A stretch of 64,000 nt of DNA from Methylibium rhizosphaerae (GCF_006386545.1 NZ_SWAR01000016.1:46801-110800), one strand, 5' to 3'. Positions 9,556-19,797 are shown, counted from the stretch's first letter. The notes: generated by a model from the letters alone, not told the origin. Numbers and translations: made by a program.

Positions 9556-10656
9556 TCAGCCTTGCGCCAGACGCTGAAACAGCTGCCCCGGCAGACGGGC
9601 CACCTGCCCCGCAAGCTCGAGTTCGAGCAGGCGCGCACTCAGCTCGGACGGCGCATATCCGGTGCGGGCGCACAGTGCGTCGAGGCTGGTTGGGTCATAT
9701 CCCAGCGCGGCAAGGACCGGGTCGCGCGCGGCTGCGGTGGTCGTGCCGCCCGCAGCCGGCTCCTCCGCGGCAGACGGCCAGTGGAGTTCTTCCAGCACGT
9801 CCTGCGCACTGTCGACGAGCTTGGCCCCTTGCTTGATGAGCGCGTGGCAGCCGCGCGATTGGGGCGAGTGGATCGAGCCCGGAATCGCGAAGACCTCGCG
9901 GCTCATCTCGACAGCCAGCCGTGCGGTGATGAGCGAGCCCGACTGCAGCGCCGCTTCCACCACCAGCGTGCCGCCGGCCAGCCCCGCGATGATGCGGTTG
10001 CGTTTCGGGAAATTGGGCGGCAGCGGCGGCATGCCCAGCGGGTACTCGCTCACCAGGGCGCCGTTGCGGGAGATGCGATGAGCCAGTTCGTGGTGCCGCT
10101 TCGGGTACACGCGGTCGAGCCCCGTGCCCACCACCGCGATCGTGCCGCCCGGGCCACACACGCCGCCTTCGTGCGCGGCGCCGTCGATGCCGAGGGCCAG
10201 GCCCGAGACCACGGTGAGGCCGGCCTGGCTGAACGTGGCGGCGAATGCTCGGGCGTTGTCGGCGCCCTGCGGCGTCGGATTGCGGCTGCCCACGATCGCG
10301 ATGCAGGGCCGGCGAAGGAAGCCGGCGTCGCCCATCACGTAAAGCATCAATGGCGGGTCGGCGGTTTCCAGCAGCGCCGACGGATACGCAGGGTCCCCCA
10401 GGGTCAGGACCGTGCGGTCGTCGCCCGCTTGCAGCCAGCCCCAGGTTTTCTCGAGCTGTGCCGCAAATGACTCGGGCAGCTGCCGCAGGGCACTGGCTTC
10501 AGCGGGGCTCGCCAGCTCACGCAGCGCTGAGGGCTCGGCTTCGAAGATCCCCTGCGGTGACCCGAACGCCGCCAGCAGCCTGCGGGCGGCAACGGGGCCG
10601 ATCTGAGCGGTCTCGGCCAGCCGCAGCCAGGCCGCCAGCTCGTCGCGCTCGATCAC
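9556..10656 (-). CDS. dprA: DNA-processing protein DprA
   Basis: DprA binds incoming single-stranded DNA during natural transformation and loads RecA on it. The 366-residue protein has an N-terminal helical SAM-like region (about 1-75) and then the Rossmann-fold core, with IAIVGSRNPTPQGADNAR, VVSGLALGIDGAAHEGG, VVGTGLDRVYPKRH and NRIIAGLAGGTLVVEA as signatures. A C-terminal winged helix (about 300-365, DRDP-type linker then APSELSARLLELEL) completes the proteobacterial architecture. It is read in the same direction as the LysM gene upstream (15-base gap) and smg downstream. Confidence 0.96.
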   Translation of the reverse strand: MIERDELAAWLRLAETAQIGPVAARRLLAAFGSPQGIFEAEPSALRELASPAEASALRQLPESFAAQLEKTWGWLQAGDDRTVLTLGDPAYPSALLETADPPLMLYVMGDAGFLRRPCIAIVGSRNPTPQGADNARAFAATFSQAGLTVVSGLALGIDGAAHEGGVCGPGGTIAVVGTGLDRVYPKRHHELAHRISRNGALVSEYPLGMPPLPPNFPKRNRIIAGLAGGTLVVEAALQSGSLITARLAVEMSREVFAIPGSIHSPQSRGCHALIKQGAKLVDSAQDVLEELHWPSAAEEPAAGGTTTAAARDPVLAALGYDPTSLDALCARTGYAPSELSARLLELELAGQVARLPGQLFQRLAQG

Positions 10657-10671
10657 CGGCGAGCAGCGGGT

Positions 10672-11868
10672 TCAGGGCTGCGTGAAGCGGTCGCCCACGC
10701 GCACCGGGTCTTGCGAAGACAGGATGAGCGCGTACGACATGCGGTCGAACACCCTGAACACGAACAGCAGGCCGTGCCGCTCGTCGGGCAGCTTGATGGC
10801 CACCGGCCGCTCCTGGGTCTTGTCGAGCGTGCTGCTGCCATCGCGCCACAGCGCCAGGACGTGGCCGCGCTCCATGCCGTCACGCGCGCCCTTGTTGAGG
10901 GCGACGATCTGGTTCTGGCCGGCCGACAGCGCTTCGCCGTACAGCGAGGCGATCTGCCCGGCCATCTGACCGGACGGCGCATGGGGCACGTAGTTGCTGA
11001 AGTCGCGCGCCGGCACCGGGGCGAGGCGGTCACCCACATTGGCTTCCTGGCGGATGCCGGTGATCGTGAACGTGGCCGGGATGATTTCGGTCGTGCCGCC
11101 GACGTTGCGGGTATCGCCAGGGCGGACGTATTCGGCCGTGCCGACGTAGGCGGCCTCGTAGCCGAGGACCTCACGCGTGGTCGGGTCGGTCAGCGGCTTG
11201 GCTGAGCGGAACACGCGCCACTCGCGCAGGTTGCTCAGCTCGCCTCGCACGTAGGCGGTGTCGCCCTTGCTCAGCAGCACGCGGCCTTCCTGGGTGGCCA
11301 CGATGCGGGGCGCGCGCTCGAGCTCGTTGTTCTCGAAGATCACCGCTTCGTTGAGGAAGGGCTCGATCAGGTGCAGCGGGATCGATGCAATGGCGCCGTT
11401 GTCGATGCTTTCGCCGCGCACGCGTGGCGACACACGCACGGTGCCGTCCGGCCCGACGGGCTGGCCGACCCGCAGGCGGGCGCGGTCGCCCGACTTTTCG
11501 AGCACGAGGATCTGGCCGGGGAAGATGAGGTGCGGGTTGCGCACCTGGTCCATGTTCATGCCCCACAACTCGGGCCAGCGCCAGGGGCTCTTGAGGAACA
11601 GGCCGGAGATGCCCCAGAGCGTGTCGCCGCGCTTGACGGTGTAGGAATCCGGGGCGTTGGGCGACAGCTCCGACAGCGGCACGCCGGCTTGCGCGACCTG
11701 TTGCGCCGTGGCGCGCTGGCCGGGCGTGATGGGCAGGTTGGGGAAGGTCTGGGCAAGCGCAGTGCCTGCACCGAGGGTCCCGAGGGCCGCCAACGCGGCA
11801 ACCCGCAGCGTCAAGGCGCCCGACAACAGGCGGGCAGGGCGGGTGGCTTGCGGGGCACGACGGGTCAT
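10672..11868 (-). CDS. LysM-domain cell-envelope protein
   Basis: The 398-residue product starts MTRRAPQATRPARLL and has a signal peptide ending near ALAQTFP. A LysM domain follows (about residues 60-110: SYTVKRGDTLWGISG ... NPHLIFPGQILVLEK), which binds peptidoglycan. The remaining 280 residues are a beta-rich domain of unknown role, shared by the family of LysM proteins encoded next to dprA in Burkholderiales. The start was chosen for its GGAG and for the signal peptide. It is divergent from def across a 263-base gap (11869-12131) in which I see no gene. The function is probably wall-related, but that is inference. Confidence 0.88.
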   Translation of the reverse strand: MTRRAPQATRPARLLSGALTLRVAALAALGTLGAGTALAQTFPNLPITPGQRATAQQVAQAGVPLSELSPNAPDSYTVKRGDTLWGISGLFLKSPWRWPELWGMNMDQVRNPHLIFPGQILVLEKSGDRARLRVGQPVGPDGTVRVSPRVRGESIDNGAIASIPLHLIEPFLNEAVIFENNELERAPRIVATQEGRVLLSKGDTAYVRGELSNLREWRVFRSAKPLTDPTTREVLGYEAAYVGTAEYVRPGDTRNVGGTTEIIPATFTITGIRQEANVGDRLAPVPARDFSNYVPHAPSGQMAGQIASLYGEALSAGQNQIVALNKGARDGMERGHVLALWRDGSSTLDKTQERPVAIKLPDERHGLLFVFRVFDRMSYALILSSQDPVRVGDRFTQP

Positions 11869-12131
11869 GGAAGCGGTCTCCAAGCGGCGCCGGTGCGACA
11901 ATTCCCAACGCCCTGTGGTTGATAGGGGGTCCTCGTGCGTGGCCTTGCAGCTTCGCCGAAAATCCTCACTTAGTTTCACAGATTCTGCCCATAAACCATT
12001 GATGCCGCAATGAAATTGGCCTCAGGTATCCGGCTCCCGATGAGTCGAAACCGTGGCTTTCGTTGCGCGCCATCCACAGTCTTGACACCCATAGGCCCCG
12101 TGGATGGCTTCTCGCTTTTCGATCGATCGCC

Positions 12132-12647
12132 ATGGCTTTGCTGAACATCCTCCGCTATCCCGACCCTCGCCTGCATACCGTTGCCAAGCCGGTGGCCGAG
12201 GTCGACGAACGCATCCGTCAGTTGGTGGACGATATGTTCGAGACGATGTACGACGCCCAGGGGGTCGGCCTCGCCGCGACCCAGGTCGACGTCCATGAGC
12301 GGGTGATCGTGATCGACACCTCCGAAGAGCGCAACGAGCCGCGTGTGCTCATCAACCCGGAGATCGTCTGGGCCAGCGATGAAATGACGATGGGCGATGA
12401 AGGTTGTCTATCGGTGCCCCAGGTGTACGACAAGGTCAAGCGCCACGCCCGCGTGACGGTCAAGGCGCTCGGCCGCGACGGCCAGATCCACCAGTTCGAG
12501 GCCGACGGCCTGCTGGCGGTGTGCGTGCAGCACGAGATGGACCACCTGATGGGCAAGGTGTTCGTCGAATACCTCTCGCCGCTCAAGCGGGACCGCATCA
12601 AGACCAAGATGCTTAAGAAGACGCGCGACGAAGTGCGCGCGCTCTGA
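12132..12647 (+). CDS. def: Peptide deformylase
   Basis: This enzyme removes the formyl group from the N-terminal methionine of new proteins, using a divalent metal. All three signature motifs are present in the 171-residue product: GVGLAATQ (44-51), EGCLS with the metal ligand Cys92, and HEMDH with ligands His134 and His138 and catalytic Glu135. The start [14 protein letters not shown] matches the family. A TTGACA at 12082-12087 could be the -35 of its promoter, with a poor -10. fmt follows 4 bases later, the classic def-fmt pair. Confidence 0.97.
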   Translation: MALLNILRYPDPRLHTVAKPVAEVDERIRQLVDDMFETMYDAQGVGLAATQVDVHERVIVIDTSEERNEPRVLINPEIVWASDEMTMGDEGCLSVPQVYDKVKRHARVTVKALGRDGQIHQFEADGLLAVCVQHEMDHLMGKVFVEYLSPLKRDRIKTKMLKKTRDEVRAL

Positions 12648-12651
12648 CCCG

Positions 12652-13611
12652 ATGAAAGTCGCCTTCGCCGGGACACCCGAGTTCGCCCGGGTGGCGCTGG
12701 AGCGGCTGCATGCGGCCGGTTTCGACATCAAGTTGGTGCTCACCCAGCCGGACAGGCCGGCTGGGCGCGGCATGAAGTTGCAGGCTTCGCCGGTGAAGGA
12801 GTTCGCCCTCGAGCTCGGCGTGCCGGTGGTTCAGCCGCGCAGCTTGCGGCAGGACGGCAAGTATCCCGAGGACGCGGCCACGGCGCGGGCAGCGCTCGAG
12901 GGGGCCCGGATCGACGTGATGGTGGTTGCCGCCTATGGGCTGATCCTGCCGCGCTGGGTGCTGCAGCTGCCTCGGCTCGGCTGCCTGAACATCCATGCGT
13001 CGCTGCTGCCGCGCTGGCGCGGTGCCGCGCCGATTCACCGCGCCATCGAAGCGGGCGATGTGCAAACCGGCATCACGATCATGCAGATGGACGAAGGGCT
13101 GGATACCGGCGACATGCTGCTGGTCGAGCCGCAGGCCATCCAGCCGCGCGACACCACCGCCACCCTGCACGACCGGCTCGCGGCGCTGGGCGGGCGGCTG
13201 ATCGTCGAGGCGCTGGAGCTCGCGGCCTGCGGCGGACTTCGCGCCACCAGGCAGCCGCAGGCCGGCGTCACCTATGCACACAAGGTCGAGAAGTCGGAGG
13301 CCGCGATCGACTGGCGAGCCCCCGCCGGCCAGATAGAGCGTCGGGTGCGGGCCTTCGATCCCTTCCCGGGTGCCAACTTTGCGCTGGGCGAGCAGACGAT
13401 CAAGCTCTGGCGGGCCGAGCCCGTCGATGCGCAAGGCGCGCCGGGCGTGGTGCTGCAGGCCAGCGACGGCCGCCTGGTCGTCGCTTGTGGCGAAGGGGCG
13501 CTGGCGCTCACTCAGCTGCAAAGGCCCGGCGGCAAACGCGTCAGTGCCGCCGAATTCCTCCAGGCTGCGCCGGTGGCAGCCGGCACGCAGCTCTGCGGCG
13601 TCGCCGGTTGA
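12652..13611 (+). CDS. fmt: Methionyl-tRNA formyltransferase
   Basis: This enzyme formylates initiator Met-tRNA using 10-formyltetrahydrofolate. The 319-residue protein starts [16 protein letters not shown]. It carries the folate-site signature [17 protein letters not shown] with the catalytic Asn and His, the Asp motif MDEGLDTGD, and the C-terminal OB-like tRNA-binding domain with [10 protein letters not shown]. It follows def by 4 bases, so formylation and deformylation genes are co-transcribed. Confidence 0.97.
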   Translation: MKVAFAGTPEFARVALERLHAAGFDIKLVLTQPDRPAGRGMKLQASPVKEFALELGVPVVQPRSLRQDGKYPEDAATARAALEGARIDVMVVAAYGLILPRWVLQLPRLGCLNIHASLLPRWRGAAPIHRAIEAGDVQTGITIMQMDEGLDTGDMLLVEPQAIQPRDTTATLHDRLAALGGRLIVEALELAACGGLRATRQPQAGVTYAHKVEKSEAAIDWRAPAGQIERRVRAFDPFPGANFALGEQTIKLWRAEPVDAQGAPGVVLQASDGRLVVACGEGALALTQLQRPGGKRVSAAEFLQAAPVAAGTQLCGVAG

Positions 13612-13676
13612 ACTCCCGCGGCGCAGCCGCATCTACCTGCCGCAACCCCGGGCAGGGGTACGAAAGGAAACCGACG

Positions 13677-14525
13677 ATGTGGAACCTGATGAAGACCGCC
13701 ATGCTGATGGCGGCCATCACGGCGCTGTTCATGGCCATCGGCGCCGTCATCGGTGGCCAGAGCGGCATGATGATCGCGCTGGCCGTGGCCGTGGCGATGA
13801 ACTTCTTCAGCTACTGGTTCAGCGACAAGATGGTGCTGCGCATGTACAACGCGCAGGAAGTCGACGAATCCACGGCGCCGCAGTTCTATCGCATGGTCCG
13901 CGAGCTGGCTCAGCGCGCGCAGCTGCCGATGCCGCGCGTCTACCTGATCAACGAGGATGCGCCCAACGCCTTCGCCACCGGCCGCAATCCGCAACACGCG
14001 GCCGTGGCCGCCACCACCGGCATCCTGCGCGTGCTCAACGAGCGGGAACTGCGTGGCGTGATGGCGCACGAGCTGGCGCACGTGAAGCATCGCGACATCC
14101 TGATCTCCACCATCAGCGCCACCATGGCCGGTGCGATCTCGATGCTGGCGAACTTCGCGATGTTCTTCGGTGGACGTGACGACGAAGGCCGCCCGGCCAA
14201 TCCGATCGTCGGCATCCTCGTGGCCATCCTGGCGCCCCTGGCTGCCAGCCTGATCCAAATGGCGATCAGCCGCGCGCGCGAGTTCGAGGCCGACCGCGGC
14301 GGCGCCGAAATCTCCGGCGACCCGCAGGCTCTGGCGAGCGCACTGCAGAAGATCCACCGCTATGCGCAAGGCATGCCGATGGAGGCGGCGGAGCGCCACC
14401 CTGAAACGGCGCAGATGATGATCATGAACCCGCTGTCCGGCGGTGGCCTGCGCGGACTGTTCAGCACCCACCCCTCGACCGAGGAACGGGTCGAGCGCCT
14501 GATGGCGATGGCGCGCGGCGCCTGA
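13677..14525 (+). CDS. htpX: Membrane zinc metalloprotease HtpX
   Basis: HtpX is an inner-membrane M48 protease that degrades misfolded membrane proteins. The 282-residue product has two N-terminal membrane segments (about 7-28 and 32-48) and the zinc motif HELAH (His131, Glu132, His135). A third hydrophobic region (about 150-165) and a fourth (about 178-195) follow, then [13 protein letters not shown] carrying the third zinc ligand. The start [10 protein letters not shown] has GAAAGGAAA upstream. It follows fmt by 65 bases and ends in a strong terminator. Confidence 0.95.
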   Translation: MWNLMKTAMLMAAITALFMAIGAVIGGQSGMMIALAVAVAMNFFSYWFSDKMVLRMYNAQEVDESTAPQFYRMVRELAQRAQLPMPRVYLINEDAPNAFATGRNPQHAAVAATTGILRVLNERELRGVMAHELAHVKHRDILISTISATMAGAISMLANFAMFFGGRDDEGRPANPIVGILVAILAPLAASLIQMAISRAREFEADRGGAEISGDPQALASALQKIHRYAQGMPMEAAERHPETAQMMIMNPLSGGGLRGLFSTHPSTEERVERLMAMARGA

Positions 14526-14541
14526 CCGCGGCCACCCCCGC

Positions 14542-14574
14542 AAACCGGCTCGCCCTGGCGAGCCGGTTTCGTTT
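14542..14574 (+). terminator. Rho-independent terminator after htpX
   Basis: AAACCGGCTCGCC (14542-14554) pairs with GGCGAGCCGGTTT (14557-14569), followed by CGTTT. It lies 17 bases after the htpX stop and closes the def-fmt-htpX unit. Confidence 0.85.
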
Positions 14575-14635
14575 CGGGCGCTCAAGTGCTGCCACGGACA
14601 GCCGATATCCGCCACAAGACCTTTCGAGCCACACC

Positions 14636-15022
14636 ATGCGCCGCCTGTTCGCCTTGCTTGCCGTTGCCCTTGCCGCCGTCCCGATGGCCGGCTGCGAACT
14701 GCTCGGCATCGATTCGCCTGAGAAGGTGGCGGCGTCGAAGGAAGCCGAGGGCAAGGCCATCGGCAGCGCCTGCCGCCACGCGGTGCGGGCCATCGAGGAT
14801 TGCTACGCCCTCAACCCCAAGGCCCAGAAGGCCGCGGTGTTTGCCGGGTGGCGCGAGATGGACGAATACATGCGCGAGAACAAGCTCGAAGGCGTGGCGC
14901 CCACATTGGCGCGCGGTGCCATCAAGGCATCGCCGACTGCCGAGGCGGCCGGCGACGATGCCAAGGCCGAGCGGCCCGCCGGCAAGGCCGGCAGCAAGTC
15001 CAGCCGGGCGCACGACGCCTGA
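14636..15022 (+). CDS. Small predicted lipoprotein of unknown function
   Basis: This 128-residue protein starts MRRLFALLAVALAAVPMAGC. The hydrophobic leader followed by MAGC is a good lipobox, so it should be a lipoprotein anchored by Cys20. The mature part is short and helical, with two further cysteines (SACRHAVRAIEDCY), and ends in a low-complexity Ala/Lys/Ser tail. I do not recognise a named family. It stands between the htpX terminator and azlC with 77 bases to the latter, and no functional link is evident. Confidence 0.7.
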   Translation: MRRLFALLAVALAAVPMAGCELLGIDSPEKVAASKEAEGKAIGSACRHAVRAIEDCYALNPKAQKAAVFAGWREMDEYMRENKLEGVAPTLARGAIKASPTAEAAGDDAKAERPAGKAGSKSSRAHDA

Positions 15023-15099
15023 TCTTCAAGTCGCACTGCGGCTGACGGGCTCTCGCCCGGCGCCGGGGCAGGCACCGGCGCGGTGGGAGAATCCCCCGC

Positions 15100-15903
15100 A
15101 TGCCTGCCTCCCTGCGACAGCTCGTTTCCGATCCTGCTTTCCGAAAAGGCGCCCAGGACATGGGGCCCGTCTCTCTCGGACTCGCGGCCTGGGGCCTGGT
15201 GACCGGCGTCGCCATGGTGAAAAGCGGCCTGTCTGTGCCGTTGGCGCTCCTGATGAGCTTCACCGTCTTTGCCGGCAGCTCGCAGCTGGCCGCGTTGCCG
15301 CTCATGGCGGTGGGCGCGCCGATGTGGGTGGTGTGGGCCACCGCGCTGTGCGTGAACCTGCGCTTCGTGATCTTCAGCGCGGCCTGGCGACCCTACCTGA
15401 TGCGTTTCCCGCGCCTGCAGCGCATGGCGATCGGCTATTTCGCCGCCGACCTCAACTATGTGATGTTCATGCGGCGCTTCCCCGACGCGCGCGAAGCGCG
15501 TGGCGCCGTGGAGTACTACGCCGGCGGCGTGGCGGTGAACTGGGCGGCTTGGCAGGCGAGTTCGGTGACGGGCATCGTGCTCGCCGAAGCCATTCCCACC
15601 CAGTGGGGGCTGGGCTTCGCCGGCACGCTCGCGCTTCTCGGGCTCACCTATTCGCTGGTGTCCGACCGTGTCACCGCGCTGGCGGCGGCGGTGGCCGGGG
15701 CGGCCGCAGTGGCAGCCTTCGCCCTGCCGCTCAAGCTCAACATCGTGGCAGCCATTGCCGCGGCGGTGTGCATCGGGCTGATGCTCGACGGCACCGGCGG
15801 CGGTGCAGCGCGCCGCCTGCAGCAGGCGTTGAGGCGCGAGGCCGGCCGGAAGGGTGACGCGCAGCGGTCCGCGTCGAAGCTGGCCGCTGGAGGCCAGGCA
15901 TGA
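15100..15903 (+). CDS. azlC: AzlC family branched-chain amino acid exporter, large subunit
   Basis: AzlC with AzlD forms an inner-membrane exporter related to the E. coli YgaZH valine exporter. The 267-residue protein has several hydrophobic segments. Typical family stretches are GPVSLGLAAWGLVTGVAMV and SFTVFAGSSQLAALPLM near the N-terminus and LNYVMFMRRF in the middle. It overlaps azlD by four bases (ATGA), which implies translational coupling. Substrate specificity cannot be told from sequence. Confidence 0.92.
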   Translation: MPASLRQLVSDPAFRKGAQDMGPVSLGLAAWGLVTGVAMVKSGLSVPLALLMSFTVFAGSSQLAALPLMAVGAPMWVVWATALCVNLRFVIFSAAWRPYLMRFPRLQRMAIGYFAADLNYVMFMRRFPDAREARGAVEYYAGGVAVNWAAWQASSVTGIVLAEAIPTQWGLGFAGTLALLGLTYSLVSDRVTALAAAVAGAAAVAAFALPLKLNIVAAIAAAVCIGLMLDGTGGGAARRLQQALRREAGRKGDAQRSASKLAAGGQA

Positions 15904-16229
15904 ACTCCTTCGAAGGCTTCATCACCATCATCGGCCTGGCCGTCGTCACCGTGGTCACGCGCTGCTTCTTCTTCATTTCCGAGCGCGAGCTGGTGCTGCC
16001 GCAATGGGTGCAGCGCGGCCTGCGCTACGCGCCGCTGGCCGCGCTGACCGCTGTGGTGGTGCCGGAGATCGTGATGAGCCATGGCGAGCTGATCGACACC
16101 TGGCGCGACGCGAGGCTGTTTGCAGCGGCGGCCGCCAGCGCCTATTTCTTCTGGCGGCGCGGCATCCTGGGCACCATCCTCGTCGGCATGGCCGTGCTGT
16201 TGCCGCTGCGCCTCGTCTGGGGCTGGTGA
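15900..16229 (+). CDS. azlD: AzlD family branched-chain amino acid exporter, small subunit
   Basis: The 109-residue partner of AzlC has about four hydrophobic segments. The conserved VVTRCFFFI and GLRYAPLAALTAVVVPEIV regions of the AzlD family are present. Its ATG overlaps the azlC stop. The size and position as the second gene are exactly those expected. Confidence 0.92.
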   Translation: MNSFEGFITIIGLAVVTVVTRCFFFISERELVLPQWVQRGLRYAPLAALTAVVVPEIVMSHGELIDTWRDARLFAAAAASAYFFWRRGILGTILVGMAVLLPLRLVWGW

Positions 16230-16249
16230 GCCGGGCTGATGTCGCCATG

Positions 16250-16262
16250 TAACTTGGTTACC
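16250..16262. promoter_or_regulatory. Short inverted repeat GTAAC-TTG-GTTAC upstream of pgk
   Basis: A perfect 5-3-5 inverted repeat lies 31 bases before the pgk start codon and just ahead of a possible -10 box (TAGAAT at about 16265-16270). Its position would suit an operator, but no regulator is identified and the repeat is short enough to be chance. Confidence 0.3.
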
Positions 16263-16293
16263 TTAGAATCGCAACCCTAGTTTCAACCCGACC

Positions 16294-17496
16294 ATGAATG
16301 TTCTTCGCTTCTCTGAGCTAGTCGCCCAAGGCAAGGCCGCCGGCCAGCGGGTGTTCATCCGTGCCGACCTCAACGTGCCGCAGGACGATGCCGGCAACAT
16401 CACCGAAGACACGCGGGTGCGCGCCAGCGTGCCGTGCATCGAGATGGCCCTGAAGGCCGGTGCCGCGGTGATGGTGACCTCGCATCTGGGCCGCCCGACC
16501 GAAGGCGAGTTCAAGCCCGAGGACTCCCTGGCTCCGGTGGCCCGGCGCCTGGGCGAGCTGCTGGGGCGCGACGTGCCGCTGGTGGCCAACTGGGTCGATG
16601 GCGTGGACGTGAAGCCGGGCTCGGTGGTGCTGCTCGAGAACTGCCGCGTCAACAAGGGCGAGAAGAAGAACAGTGAAGACCTGGCGAAGAAGATGGCCGC
16701 GCTGTGCGACATCTTCGTGCACGACGCCTTCGGCACCGCGCACCGCGCCGAAGCCTCGACCTACGGCATCGCGCAATTCGCCAAGGTCGCCTGCGCCGGC
16801 CCCTTGCTGGCGGCCGAGATCGACGCGATCAGCAAGGCGCTCGCCAACCCGAAGCGTCCGCTCGCGGCCATCGTCGCCGGCTCGAAGGTGAGCACCAAGC
16901 TGACCATCCTGCAGAGCCTGGCCCGGAACGTGGACCAGCTCATCGTGGGCGGCGGCATCGCCAACACCTTCATGCTGGCGGCGGGCCTGAAGATCGGCAA
17001 GTCGCTGGCCGAGCCCGACCTCGTGGGCGAGGCCAAGGCCGTGATCGAAGCCATGAAGGCGCGCGGCGCCGCGGTGCCCATTCCGGTGGACGTGGTGGTG
17101 GCCAAGGAATTCAAGCCCGATGCCGCTGCCACCGTGAAGGCCGCCACCGACGTGGCCGACGACGACCTCATCCTCGACATCGGGCCGAAGACCTCCGCGG
17201 CGCTGGCCGGGCAGCTCAAGGCCGCCGGCACCATCGTGTGGAACGGCCCGGTGGGCGTGTTCGAGTTCGATGCGTTCGCCCACGGCACCGAGACCATTGC
17301 CCGCGCCATCGCCGAGTCGAGCGCCTTCAGCATTGCCGGCGGCGGCGACACGCTGGCAGCGATCGCCAAGTACGGCATCGAAAAGGACGTGGGCTACATC
17401 TCCACCGGCGGCGGCGCCTTCCTCGAGGTGCTCGAGGGCAAGACGCTGCCGGCCTTCGAGATCCTGCAGCGCCGCGCAGCGTCGTCAGCGGCATAA
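16294..17496 (+). CDS. pgk: Phosphoglycerate kinase
   Basis: This enzyme makes ATP and 3-phosphoglycerate from 1,3-bisphosphoglycerate. The 400-residue product has the N-terminal signature [15 protein letters not shown], the substrate-site SHLGRP, and the C-terminal nucleotide-binding GGGDTLAAI. The length is normal for a bacterial enzyme. It heads a conserved glycolysis block: pyk lies 74 bases downstream and fba further on. Confidence 0.98.
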   Translation: MNVLRFSELVAQGKAAGQRVFIRADLNVPQDDAGNITEDTRVRASVPCIEMALKAGAAVMVTSHLGRPTEGEFKPEDSLAPVARRLGELLGRDVPLVANWVDGVDVKPGSVVLLENCRVNKGEKKNSEDLAKKMAALCDIFVHDAFGTAHRAEASTYGIAQFAKVACAGPLLAAEIDAISKALANPKRPLAAIVAGSKVSTKLTILQSLARNVDQLIVGGGIANTFMLAAGLKIGKSLAEPDLVGEAKAVIEAMKARGAAVPIPVDVVVAKEFKPDAAATVKAATDVADDDLILDIGPKTSAALAGQLKAAGTIVWNGPVGVFEFDAFAHGTETIARAIAESSAFSIAGGGDTLAAIAKYGIEKDVGYISTGGGAFLEVLEGKTLPAFEILQRRAASSAA

Positions 17497-17570
17497 GCCT
17501 TATTCGCGGCCGCGCGGGAAGCGTGCCGCGGGTGTTGAAGAGAATCACGACGGAGACAACAGGAACATCC

Positions 17571-19001
17571 ATGCCTCGCGCTACCAAGATCGTCGCCACC
17601 CTCGGCCCCGCCTCCTCCTCCCCCGAAGTCCTCGAACGCATGATCCGCGCCGGCGTCGACGTCGTGCGGCTCAACTTCTCGCACGGCAAGCCGCAGGACC
17701 ACATCGACCGCGCCACGCTCGTGCGCGAGGCCGGCAAGCGGGCGGGCAAGGAGGTCGCCATCATGGCCGACCTGCAGGGCCCGAAGATCCGCGTGGGCAA
17801 GTTCGCGGAAGGCAAGGTGATGCTCGAGCACGGCCAGGAGTTCGTGCTCGACGCGGCGCGCATCGAGCCGGGCGACGTGATGGGTGTGGGCCTCGACTAC
17901 AAGGAGCTGCCGCGCGACGTGAAGCCCGGCGACACGCTGCTGCTCAACGACGGCCTGATCGTGCTGACGGTCGATCGCGTGGTCGGCGAGGCGGTGCACA
18001 CCCTGGTCAAGATCGGCGGTGAGCTGTCCAACAACAAGGGCATCAACAAGCAGGGCGGCGGCCTCACTGCGCCGGCGCTGACCTCCAAGGACATGGAGGA
18101 CATCAAGACCGCGATGAGCTTCCAGTGCGAGTACCTCGCGGTCAGCTTCCCGAAGAACGCCACCGACATGGAGATGGCGCGCCAGCTGGCCAACGTGGCC
18201 GGTGAACCGTGGCGGCACAAGCCGGCAATGATCGCCAAGATCGAGCGCAGCGAGGCGATCCCGGTGCTCGAAGGGATCATCAAGGCCAGCGACGGCATCA
18301 TGGTCGCCCGTGGCGACCTGGCCATCGAAGTCGGCAACGCGGCGGTGCCGGCGCTGCAGAAGCGCATGATCAAGATGGCCCGCGACCTCGACCGCGTCGT
18401 GATCACCGCGACGCAGATGATGGAGTCGATGATCGTGAACCCCGTGCCCACCCGTGCCGAGGTGAGCGACGTGGCCAACGCAGTGCTCGACGGCACCGAT
18501 GCGGTGATGCTGAGCGCCGAAACCGCCGCCGGCCGCTACCCGGTCGAGACGGTGGAGCAGATGGCCGCCATCGCGCTGGAAGCCGAGCGCGCCGAAGACG
18601 TGGCGCTCGATGCCGACTTCACCAACAAGCAGTTCGGCCGCATCGACCAGTCCATCGCCATGGGGGCGCTGTTCACCGCCCACCACCTGGGCTGCAAGGC
18701 CATCCTGGCGCTCACCGAGTCGGGTTCGACCGCGCTGTGGATGAGCCGCCACAAGATCCACGTGCCGATCTACGGCCTCACCTCGCAGCTGCAGTCGCAG
18801 CGCAAGATGGCGCTGTACCGCAACGTGCGGCCGCTGCTGATGCCCTCGTATTCCGACCGCGACGAGGCGCTCAAGCGTGCCGAGGCGCTGCTGGTGGACG
18901 CCGGCGTGCTGAAGCCCGGCGACACCTACGCCATCACCTGCGGCGAGCCGATGGGGTACCCCGGCGGCACCAACATGCTGAAGGTGGGCCGCGTCGGCTG
19001 A
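17571..19001 (+). CDS. pyk: Pyruvate kinase
   Basis: This enzyme converts phosphoenolpyruvate and ADP to pyruvate and ATP. The 476-residue product starts MPRATKIVATLGPASSS, the usual N-terminus. It has VVRLNFSHG, the active-site region IMVARGDLAIEVG, and TATQMMESMIVNPVPTRAE, with the regulatory C-terminal domain after about residue 345. The ATG at 17571 has GGAG upstream; the frame stays open much further upstream through pgk, but that is not coding. It is co-directional with pgk. Confidence 0.98.
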   Translation: MPRATKIVATLGPASSSPEVLERMIRAGVDVVRLNFSHGKPQDHIDRATLVREAGKRAGKEVAIMADLQGPKIRVGKFAEGKVMLEHGQEFVLDAARIEPGDVMGVGLDYKELPRDVKPGDTLLLNDGLIVLTVDRVVGEAVHTLVKIGGELSNNKGINKQGGGLTAPALTSKDMEDIKTAMSFQCEYLAVSFPKNATDMEMARQLANVAGEPWRHKPAMIAKIERSEAIPVLEGIIKASDGIMVARGDLAIEVGNAAVPALQKRMIKMARDLDRVVITATQMMESMIVNPVPTRAEVSDVANAVLDGTDAVMLSAETAAGRYPVETVEQMAAIALEAERAEDVALDADFTNKQFGRIDQSIAMGALFTAHHLGCKAILALTESGSTALWMSRHKIHVPIYGLTSQLQSQRKMALYRNVRPLLMPSYSDRDEALKRAEALLVDAGVLKPGDTYAITCGEPMGYPGGTNMLKVGRVG

Positions 19002-19017
19002 CGCGGCTGCCGGCTCG

Positions 19018-19797
19018 TCAGTCCAGCTTCACCGACACGCCGGTCACGAACAGCAGGTCGCGCGGCCCGTGGCCCACGCCGGGGTCGCTGTCGTAGCGGT
19101 AGCTGAGGCCGGCCGTCAGGCTCAGCGCCGCATTCATCGCCACCGCGATGTTGGCGTCGAAGGCGGCGCGGAACTCCCCGCTTTTCTGCAGGTTCGGGAA
19201 GAACTGCAGCTTCTGCCGGAAGTCCGTGGTGTCCCACAACTTGTGGGTCGACTCCTCTGCCAGCACCAGCTCGGTGTGCCCGTATTCGCTGCGCATCGCG
19301 CCGCCCACCTCCGCAGGGGCGATGTAGCGGTCCTGCGTGTAGCCGACCCCCGCCGAAATGTCCCAGCTCAGCCGCTCGCCGCGAATCAGGTGCCAGCCCG
19401 GGCCGCCGTGCACGGAGAAGCGCGACGCGATGTTGGCCGGCCGGTCGCGCAGCGCGTCAGCGCGGCCGAAGGCGAACCACTCCGATGAGAGGTCGCGGTT
19501 GTACTGGGTGCCCAGCTGGGTGTTCTCAGTGGTGGTGATGCCCTCGGTGCGGGCGTAGACGCCGCGGCCTGCAAACAGCAGCTTGTCGATCCCGGTGGCG
19601 CGCACCGCCTCGCCGGTGATGTTGAGACTGGCGACGTTGCTGTTGCCGGACGAGCGGCTGGCGCCCGCGCCGAAGGCGTAGCGCCATTGGCCGTCGTTCT
19701 TGACCGTGGCCTGCGGCCATGCCGCAAGCGGGGCGGCCGAGAGCGCCAGGGCGACGGGCCAGCGGCGCACCGCCGGGCGCACGAAACGTTCGAGCAT
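19018..19797 (-). CDS. DUF481 family outer-membrane beta-barrel protein
   Basis: The 259-residue product has a signal peptide (MLERFVRPAVRRWPVALAL ... AWPQA). The mature part consists of alternating aromatic/polar beta strands (WRYAFGAGASRSSGNSNVAS, LSSEWFAFGRADALRD, TAGLSYRYDSDPGVG), ending in VKLD. This is the pattern of DUF481 proteins, uncharacterised outer-membrane barrels also called YdiY-like. It is on the minus strand between pyk and fba, and an upstream minus-strand regulator gene ends 92 bases before it. The start was chosen for GGAG and for the signal peptide. Confidence 0.85.
   Translation of the reverse strand: MLERFVRPAVRRWPVALALSAAPLAAWPQATVKNDGQWRYAFGAGASRSSGNSNVASLNITGEAVRATGIDKLLFAGRGVYARTEGITTTENTQLGTQYNRDLSSEWFAFGRADALRDRPANIASRFSVHGGPGWHLIRGERLSWDISAGVGYTQDRYIAPAEVGGAMRSEYGHTELVLAEESTHKLWDTTDFRQKLQFFPNLQKSGEFRAAFDANIAVAMNAALSLTAGLSYRYDSDPGVGHGPRDLLFVTGVSVKLD

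Noticed and set aside
16704..17570. An upstream extension of the pyruvate kinase frame through pgk
   Set aside because: It is an alternate-frame reading of pgk; the family N-terminus MPRATKIVATLGP begins at 17571 behind a ribosome-binding site.
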